DNA of 11,004 bases from an uncultured Bacillota bacterium. Its GTDB lineage: Bacteria > Bacillota_I > Bacilli_A > RFN20 > CAG-826. Position 1 is the first letter of the stretch. Each line of letters starts with the position of its first letter. Under the pieces are notes generated by a model. The model was not told where the DNA came from. It did not search any database and saw only the letters and a program-made list of their open reading frames with translations. Shown here piece by piece: positions 6,376 to 11,004 of the stretch. A program made the position numbers and the translations under genes. Location: the NCBI GenBank assembly GCA_946612055.1, contig CAMOEH010000138.1:1-11004 (forward strand), read 5' to 3'.

Positions 6376-7265
6376 TAAGCGCCTCCGTTATTACTAGCGG
6401 ACAAAATGGAGATGATCGAAACAAGGTTCACGCCCGTATGGGCAATTAAGGAAGCGCCAAATCCTCCAAAATCATAAGCAAGGCATAGCAATGCCCCGCC
6501 TCCGATATAGCTAGGCAAAGCAAGCAATTCGTTAGCTAAGTCCGCCCCGCCGGTAGCAAAACTATCAAAATTGAAATGGATGAGGCCAAAGACGATGGCC
6601 GTTAAAACATAACCAATCGCCTTGCCTAATCTAGAAGTAAAGCCAAATAAGCCTACCCTGTAGGTGATTTCTTCGCAGATTGGGCCAACGAAAACGAAGA
6701 TGAGGACCGCTGCCCATGGCACAGCTTCCGTCATCAATACGATGTCCGATTGGTTGGCGTTCGCACTTGGCGTAATGCCAATCGCCTTTCCGATCATTTG
6801 GGAAATGACTCCCCAGGTGATTTGCCAAGCCATCGCCGCGCCCAAAAAAGCGAAGCCAAGGAAAACGCGAGGCGAACGGAATGATTTACCATTTTCTTTG
6901 ATTTTGATGGCAACGAGAGCCCCAAGGCAAAGGAAAAGGATTCCGTAGACGATTCCTACTAGAAGCATCAAGACGGAGCCGTTGCCAAAAAAGGCAATCA
7001 TATCCTCTCTGCTTGCGCCCGGATTGCGGTTGATATAGATGGATTGGGCGATCTTAACGACGAAGGTTCTGATTAGATCAAGGCCTAAAAAGCCAACCAA
7101 GAACATGACTAGTTGCAAATACCACGGATAGTGGCTATAGCGCTCAAAACGCTTTGTTTTGCTGGCTCTAGGGGCATCGGCGTGGCAATGGGGGCATTTC
7201 CTCGCCATCCCGTCAATCGTGGTATTGCAAGAGGGGCAAATCTGATTTTTGAAGAAAACGTCCAT
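6375..7265 (-). CDS. Zinc-ribbon CPBP-family intramembrane protease-like protein
   Basis: 296 residues. The N-terminus is a small zinc ribbon (C10-x2-C13, C24-x2-C27), followed by a basic segment and about seven membrane segments. The CPBP (CAAX protease and bacteriocin-processing, also called Abi) motifs are all present: EE-x3-R (E198, E199, R203), FGLIH (H230) and H-x3-N (H276, N280). Known members include Rce1-type prenyl-protein proteases and bacteriocin immunity proteins; the substrate here is unknown. It is the first gene of the operon. The ATG is kept because later Mets would lose the zinc ribbon. No ribosome site precedes it; instead a -10 ends 6 nt upstream, predicting a leaderless mRNA. 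Confidence 0.92.
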   Translation of the reverse strand: MDVFFKNQICPSCNTTIDGMARKCPHCHADAPRASKTKRFERYSHYPWYLQLVMFLVGFLGLDLIRTFVVKIAQSIYINRNPGASREDMIAFFGNGSVLMLLVGIVYGILFLCLGALVAIKIKENGKSFRSPRVFLGFAFLGAAMAWQITWGVISQMIGKAIGITPSANANQSDIVLMTEAVPWAAVLIFVFVGPICEEITYRVGLFGFTSRLGKAIGYVLTAIVFGLIHFNFDSFATGGADLANELLALPSYIGGGALLCLAYDFGGFGASLIAHTGVNLVSIISILSASNNGGA

Positions 7266-7271
7266 GGCAAG

Positions 7272-7280
7272 ACTATATCA
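7272..7280 (-). promoter_or_regulatory. Extended -10 promoter of the CPBP operon, leaderless
   Basis: On the - strand TGATATAGT (7280-7272) is an extended -10 (TG-n-TATAGT). The hexamer ends at 7272 and is followed by six bases (CTTGCC) and then the ATG at 7265. Counting the hexamer as -12 to -7 puts +1 on the A of the start codon. No -35 is convincing; TTGCGC (7304-7299) has a 21-bp spacer. Confidence 0.65.
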
Positions 7281-7283
7281 CAA

Positions 7284-7314
7284 TTGCTTTCACTTGGGGC
7301 GCAAGGGTTATAAT
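7284..7314 (+). promoter_or_regulatory. Promoter of the yigZ operon, leaderless
   Basis: A consensus TATAAT lies at 7309-7314, with TTGCTT (7284-7289) as a possible -35 at a long 19-bp spacing. Six bases (GCTCCC) separate the -10 from the ATG at 7321, so +1 is predicted on the A of the start codon. No ribosome site is present. The geometry mirrors that of the divergent CPBP promoter. Confidence 0.7.
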
Positions 7315-7320
7315 GCTCCC

Positions 7321-7932
7321 ATGAAACGTTGCCTACGCAAGCTTTCTAGTGCCAGCATCAAGATGCTTAACTCCGAATTTATCGGATACGCTTTTCCAAT
7401 TAAAGATGTCGAATCCTTTAAAAAGCAATACGAAGAAATCGTTTCTTCTCATCCGAAAGCAGATCACATTCCTTACGCTTATTCCTTAGGAAACAAAACG
7501 AAATCTAGCGATGATGGGGAACCTTCTGGAACGGCTGGACGCCCGCTTTTATCTTTACTTCAAAACCGCGAATTTGATGGCATGTCCCTCGTGGTTGTCC
7601 GTTATTTCGGGGGAACGAAATTAGGAACGGGAAGACTTCGACGCTGCTTCGTTGATGCGGCAACGCTAGCGTTAGATCAAGGTGAAATCGGCTTTTGGAA
7701 AGAAGAAATCTCTTATTCTTTGGAAAGCGATTATTCCGCTTACCAAAAGCTTTTATCCTTTTCTAAGAAAAAAGGTTTCCATCTCAAACCAATCGATTTT
7801 TCCGCGAAAGTGATTATGGAAATCACCGGAGATGATACAATACCGTTGTCTTTGGAAAAAGAAGGGTTCGACGTCACTTCGCTTAAGCGCGTCGGATCGC
7901 AAATGGTGTTCGCAAAGGAGGAAGAGTCATGA
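7321..7932 (+). CDS. yigZ: YigZ/IMPACT-family protein
   Basis: 203 residues, the normal family length. The IMPACT (UPF0029) domain shows the signature DDGEPSGTAGRP (64-75) and VVVRYFGGTKLGTGRL (91-106). A smaller C-terminal domain (about 130-203) corresponds to the DUF1949-type ferredoxin-like domain. Bacterial YigZ/YvyE proteins are cytosolic and their role is unsettled; eukaryotic IMPACT is a regulator of Gcn2 signalling. The reading frame is open further upstream, to an ATG at 7249, but that start lies upstream of the consensus -10 and inside the divergent gene's start, and adds residues unlike the family. The ATG at 7321 fits both homology and promoter. It overlaps the next gene by 4 nt (ATGA), forming an operon. 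Confidence 0.93.
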   Translation: MKRCLRKLSSASIKMLNSEFIGYAFPIKDVESFKKQYEEIVSSHPKADHIPYAYSLGNKTKSSDDGEPSGTAGRPLLSLLQNREFDGMSLVVVRYFGGTKLGTGRLRRCFVDAATLALDQGEIGFWKEEISYSLESDYSAYQKLLSFSKKKGFHLKPIDFSAKVIMEITGDDTIPLSLEKEGFDVTSLKRVGSQMVFAKEEES

Positions 7933-9200
7933 TATCGAGTTATGAGCTTTCTTTGCGTCGCAACGCCTTGCTCGACCAGATGGAAGATGGCTCTGTTGCC
8001 CTCGTTTTTTCTGGCGTTCCCAAATATCGTCTTGGTCAGCAAAAATATCCTTTCGAAGTCAACCGCAATTTTTATTACCTCACGGGCGTAGACGAAGAAG
8101 ATTGCGTCCTAATTCTCTTGAAAAGCGAAGGCGAAAGGAAAGAATACCTTCTCATCCCTCCCTATGAGGATCGAAAAAGACGGTGGTATGGCAAGCGTAT
8201 CAGTCAAGAAGAGGCGAGCCTAGCTTCCGGAATCCGCAACATTCTTTATAGCACCTCGCTTAATGCGAGAATGGATGCGATTTTGAATGGCTCTCTTTCC
8301 GAATACGGCTTGATCCAAAACGTCTATCTTGATTTCGGGCGAGAAGAAAAAATCGCTGATGACGTGACGACCCTTCAATATCGAGATTCTTTATTGCTTG
8401 CCTATGGCAATCTCTCGGCAAAAGACATTGCCCCTCTAATCGCAACCTTGCGCAGAAAGAAAAGCGGTGGTGAGATCAAAGAAATCATCGACGCCACTCT
8501 TCGGGCTAGATTAGGCTATCAAAGCGCCCTTTCTCAGCTTCGCGTTGGCGTCCATGAATCTCAGCTTTATAACGCTTATATCAAAGCCATCATGGACGAT
8601 GGGGAAGGGGAAGCGGTTCCCTTCTATCCTGTTTTCGCTTTAGGCGAACATACCCTTTATCCTTTGGATGGGAATTCTTCTTTTTCGGCTAAACCAGGGC
8701 AAATTTGCCTTATGGAAATCGGGGCTTGCTCTTTCCATTATGGAAGCCATGTCGTTAGATCGATTCCTGTTGGCGGGAAATTCGATGAGCAGCAAGCTTT
8801 AACCTATAAAATCGTCCGCGATTGCGCCAAACAAGTTTGTTTAAGCGCCAAAGAAGGGATGAGCATTGCCTCTTTAACCGCGATGGCAAAGCAATATTTG
8901 CAACAAGAATGCCGTGATCATGGGTTAATCCAAACAGACGAAAGCGTCGATAATTATCTTAATGACGGTTTTATCCAGCACGTGGGTCTAAACTATCCAG
9001 AAGTTTCCTCTCGTAGCGATTTACTAGAAGAGAACAACATCCTCTCCATTAGCCCGGGGCTATATTTTGAAAAGTTCGGATACGCAATCCGCTTTGGTGA
9101 AATGGTCCGCGTTGACAAAAAAGAACCGGAAATTTTGACCAATTCCTTGATTTCCTCTCCGGAAGAAATCGAAAAATTCTATGGGAGGAAAAGCAAATGA
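7929..9200 (+). CDS. M24-family aminopeptidase P-like protein, probable pseudo-peptidase
   Basis: 423 residues. The N-terminal AMP_N domain (about 5-115) is well kept, with PFEVNRNFYYLTGV (41-54) and RRWYGKR (84-90). A creatinase/aminopeptidase (pita-bread) domain follows (about 178-405). In E. coli PepP (recalled) the dinuclear metal ligands are D260, D271, H354, E383 and E406. The aligned positions here are E263 (LMEIGA), H274 (YGSHVVRS, with the same 11-residue spacing), H351 (QHVGL), S375 (ISPGLY) and G390 (IRFGEM). Only the histidine survives unchanged, and the substrate-site histidine of the ILHY segment is Y244. The fold scaffold (SPGLY, IRFGEMV) is intact, so this is divergence rather than decay. 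Metal-dependent Xaa-Pro cleavage is unlikely; a binding role or a metal-free, creatinase-like reaction is possible. A strong SD (AAAGGAGG, 7914-7921) supports the start. It overlaps both neighbours by 4 nt. Confidence 0.9.
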   Translation: MISSYELSLRRNALLDQMEDGSVALVFSGVPKYRLGQQKYPFEVNRNFYYLTGVDEEDCVLILLKSEGERKEYLLIPPYEDRKRRWYGKRISQEEASLASGIRNILYSTSLNARMDAILNGSLSEYGLIQNVYLDFGREEKIADDVTTLQYRDSLLLAYGNLSAKDIAPLIATLRRKKSGGEIKEIIDATLRARLGYQSALSQLRVGVHESQLYNAYIKAIMDDGEGEAVPFYPVFALGEHTLYPLDGNSSFSAKPGQICLMEIGACSFHYGSHVVRSIPVGGKFDEQQALTYKIVRDCAKQVCLSAKEGMSIASLTAMAKQYLQQECRDHGLIQTDESVDNYLNDGFIQHVGLNYPEVSSRSDLLEENNILSISPGLYFEKFGYAIRFGEMVRVDKKEPEILTNSLISSPEEIEKFYGRKSK

Positions 9201-10144
9201 AAGCCATCGGCATCGATATTGGTGGAACCTCGATCAAAGGCGGTCTTGTTGATGAAAAAGGAACGATCACATCGCGCTTTCGTATCCCTATCGACCACCA
9301 ACTTTCTCAAGAAGAGATAAGAGATAAAATCATCGTAGAAACCAAGAAAATCTTATTAGAAGCAGAGGAAGTCGCCGGCATTGGTATTGGCTGCCCTGGG
9401 TGCATTAATTCCAAGACGGGGGTTTGCGAAACTTCCAATAACCTCCATTGGGAAAATCTAGCCTTGGTTAAACCTTTTGTTGAAGTCACTGGTCTTCCTA
9501 CCCGTGTATCCAATGACGCTAACGCAGCCGCTTTAGGCGAATCTATCTTCGGAGCAGGAAAAGAATATTCGAGCCTTATTTTGCTTACTTTAGGCACTGG
9601 AATCGGTGGGGGAATCATCTTGGATTCCCACCTATTCGAAGGAAGAGAAGGCAAAGGGGCTGAACTCGGCCATATGACCATTTCGATGGATGGCAAGCCG
9701 TGCACCTGCGGTAGGAATGGTTGCTTCGAAGCCTATGCTTCCGTCACCGCTTTGATCAAGATGACCGAAGAGGAAATGGAATCTTCGCCCGAATCCATGA
9801 TGCATGAATATGCCAAAAATAATGGGGGCGTGAATGGATTAACGGCTTTTGAATGTGCGAAAAAAGGCGACCAAGCCGCTGAGAGAGTCGTTGAAACCTA
9901 TATCCATAATTTAGGCGAGGGTATCTTGTCCTTGAATAACATCTTCCGTCCGGAAGCTTTCGTTCTCGGTGGAGGGCTATCGGGACAAAAAGATTATTTG
10001 GTCAACCGCGTGAAAGAATATTTGGAACGATTTGATTATGGTTTTGGCGGACGTTATGCTCCGATTCCGGAGATTCTCGTCTCCAATCTTGGCAATGACG
10101 CTGGCATTTTAGGCGCTGCCGCTCTCGTCTTCGAAGAAAAGTAA
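9197..10144 (+). CDS. glcK: ROK-family sugar kinase, probable glucokinase
   Basis: 315 residues. It would phosphorylate glucose or a related hexose with ATP, feeding glycolysis in the cytosol. ROK features: the ATP phosphate loop DIGGTSIKG (7-15), the sugar-site GIGIGCPGCI (61-70), the catalytic base D107 in SNDANAA, the second phosphate loop LGTGIGGG (132-139), the ExGH motif (E156-G158-H159) and the zinc motif CTCGRNGCFE (C169, C171, C176, E178). There is no N-terminal DNA-binding domain, so it is a kinase and not a ROK repressor. The substrate is inferred; fructokinase, allose or N-acetylmannosamine kinase activity cannot be excluded. The start is supported by GGGAGGA (9183-9189) and a 4-nt ATGA overlap with the M24 gene. 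It is the last gene of the operon; no terminator hairpin was seen before glpK. Confidence 0.92.
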   Translation: MKAIGIDIGGTSIKGGLVDEKGTITSRFRIPIDHQLSQEEIRDKIIVETKKILLEAEEVAGIGIGCPGCINSKTGVCETSNNLHWENLALVKPFVEVTGLPTRVSNDANAAALGESIFGAGKEYSSLILLTLGTGIGGGIILDSHLFEGREGKGAELGHMTISMDGKPCTCGRNGCFEAYASVTALIKMTEEEMESSPESMMHEYAKNNGGVNGLTAFECAKKGDQAAERVVETYIHNLGEGILSLNNIFRPEAFVLGGGLSGQKDYLVNRVKEYLERFDYGFGGRYAPIPEILVSNLGNDAGILGAAALVFEEK

Positions 10145-10165
10145 TCTCCTTCCTCAATTTTTGTA

Positions 10166-10171
10166 TATAAT
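10166..10171 (+). promoter_or_regulatory. -10 element of glpK, nearly leaderless
   Basis: A consensus TATAAT lies in the 36-bp gap after the ROK kinase gene. Only nine bases separate it from the glpK ATG, so a start about 7 nt downstream gives a leader of 0-3 nt. No ribosome site is present. No good -35 was found at 16-18 bp. Read-through from the upstream operon is also possible because no terminator was seen. Confidence 0.6.
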
Positions 10172-10180
10172 ATTGACACT

Positions 10181-11004
10181 ATGAAAAAATATATCTTGGC
10201 CATCGACCAAGGCACGACTTCGACCCGTGCCATTTTAATTAACGCGAAAGGGGAAAGCGTCTTTAAAGCACAACGCCCCGTCGACTGCGTCTTCCCTGAA
10301 CCAGGGTGGGTAGAAGTCGACGCCAATCGCGTTTGGATTTCTGTCATCGACGTTATCAACGAATTGCTTGTCGTTGCCTCTTCTTCGATGGATGAAGTCG
10401 CCGCTATCGGCATCACCAATCAACGCGAAACAACGATTGTTTGGGATAAAGAAGGAAAAGCAGTCCATAACGCGATCGTCTGGCAATCCAAGCAAACGCA
10501 ATCTCTTTGTGATGAAAGAGAAGACAAGATGGATTTTATCCAAGAACGAACTGGTCTTCGGATGAACCCTTATTTCTCCGCCTCGAAAATTCGTTATATT
10601 CTCGACCATATTCCCGATGGCCAAGAAAGAGCCGAAAAAGGAGAATTGATGTTCGGGACAATCGATTCTTGGATCATCTATAAATTGACAAACGGCAACC
10701 ATTATACCGACGTCTCGAATGCTTCCCGAACGATGCTATATAACATCTTCACGATGGATTGGGATCCTGAGCTCCTCAAGATTTGGAATATCCCGATGGC
10801 GATGTTACCAAAAGTCCTCGATAATTCGGCTGATTATGGCGAAGCGAGTTTCTTCCCAGGCGGCGTTCATATCACGGGCGTTGCCGGGGACCAGCAAGCG
10901 GCTTTATTTGGCCAATGCTGCTTCAATAAAGGCGATTCCAAAAATACCTACGGAACCGGTTGCTTCATGCTGATGAATATCGGCGATAAGCCCATCATCT
11001 CCAA
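10181..11004 (+). CDS. glpK: Glycerol kinase (3' end outside window)
   Basis: The first 274 codons of about 500. The enzyme makes sn-glycerol-3-phosphate from glycerol and ATP, for glycolysis or lipid synthesis. FGGY-family features: phosphate loop AIDQGTTSTRA (8-18), GWVEVD (42-47), GITNQRETTIVW (77-88), IVWQSKQT (98-105), SNASRTMLYNI, and GVAGDQQAALFG, whose Asp (residue 237) is the catalytic base; then NTYGTGCFMLMN. The identity is closer to GlpK than to xylulokinase or gluconokinase. In Gram-positive GlpKs the loop just before GVAGD carries a histidine phosphorylated by HPr (YHFYGQE in Enterococcus, recalled); here that loop reads EASFFPGGVHI, three residues shorter, with no histidine at that position. 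The ATG fits the family N-terminus (MKKYILAIDQG), and the -10 lies close before it. Confidence 0.96.
   Translation, partial: MKKYILAIDQGTTSTRAILINAKGESVFKAQRPVDCVFPEPGWVEVDANRVWISVIDVINELLVVASSSMDEVAAIGITNQRETTIVWDKEGKAVHNAIVWQSKQTQSLCDEREDKMDFIQERTGLRMNPYFSASKIRYILDHIPDGQERAEKGELMFGTIDSWIIYKLTNGNHYTDVSNASRTMLYNIFTMDWDPELLKIWNIPMAMLPKVLDNSADYGEASFFPGGVHITGVAGDQQAALFGQCCFNKGDSKNTYGTGCFMLMNIGDKPIIS

Noticed and set aside
6375..7265. CPBP (Abi) protein as part of a bacteriocin immunity or phage-defence locus
   Set aside because: No bacteriocin-like small gene, ABC exporter or defence partner was found nearby, so only the family assignment is supported.
7249..7320. Upstream in-frame ATG at 7249 as start of the yigZ gene
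   Set aside because: It lies upstream of the consensus -10 at 7309-7314 and within the divergent gene, and the extra 24 residues do not match the family N-terminus.
10173..10178. Perfect TTGACA just before the glpK ATG, as a -35 element
   Set aside because: A matching -10 would have to fall inside glpK at about 10196-10201, where the sequence is TTGGCC-like. The TATAAT at 10166-10171 explains the region better.

Overview
The window looks like chromosomal DNA from a member of the Bacillota, probably an uncultured gut-type lineage of Bacilli (Erysipelotrichales/RF39-like); this placement is inferred from gene content and style. The genes are compact and the base composition is middling. Shine-Dalgarno sites and rho-independent terminators are low-GC Gram-positive in style, and tRNA 3' CCA ends are encoded. 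TGA acts as a true stop in the two ATGA gene overlaps at 7929 and 9197, so the mycoplasma code (TGA = Trp) does not apply. No mobile element, CRISPR array or rRNA was seen.

Region 1 (1-2276, + strand): the 3' part of deoD (purine-nucleoside phosphorylase), then a membrane-anchored protein resembling the NERD domain but lacking its catalytic residues, then an unrecognised polytopic membrane protein. The three are tightly spaced and end at a hairpin terminator that also serves the convergent gene. Region 2 (2301-4598, - strand): a single very acidic 765-residue lipoprotein that reads as six tandem degenerate modules of about 115 residues, followed by an AT-rich intergenic stretch with a perfect 14-bp palindrome. 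Region 3 (4855-5092, - strand): tRNA-Asp(GTC) and tRNA-Gly(TCC) in tandem, with their own promoter and terminator. Region 4 (5104-7280, - strand): a three-gene operon of a zinc-ribbon CPBP-family membrane protein, a TraX-family membrane protein and a thioredoxin, ending in a strong terminator. Region 5 (7284-10144, + strand): a divergent operon of a YigZ/IMPACT protein, an M24 aminopeptidase-P-like protein whose metal ligands are mostly replaced, and a ROK-family sugar kinase, all joined by 4-nt overlaps. Region 6 (10166-end, + strand): the 5' part of glycerol kinase with its own promoter.

Metabolically the window combines nucleoside salvage, hexose phosphorylation, glycerol phosphorylation and thiol redox. 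The most unusual signals are these. Two divergent promoters (7266-7320) are placed so that transcription should start exactly on the A of each ATG, and glpK has a nearly leaderless layout. The M24 protein appears to be a pseudo-peptidase. The NERD-like protein has lost its nuclease-type residues. The lipoprotein is a six-module repeat of unknown function. No defence or other well-defined new multi-gene system was recognised; the CPBP-TraX-thioredoxin operon is the nearest candidate for an undescribed functional unit.
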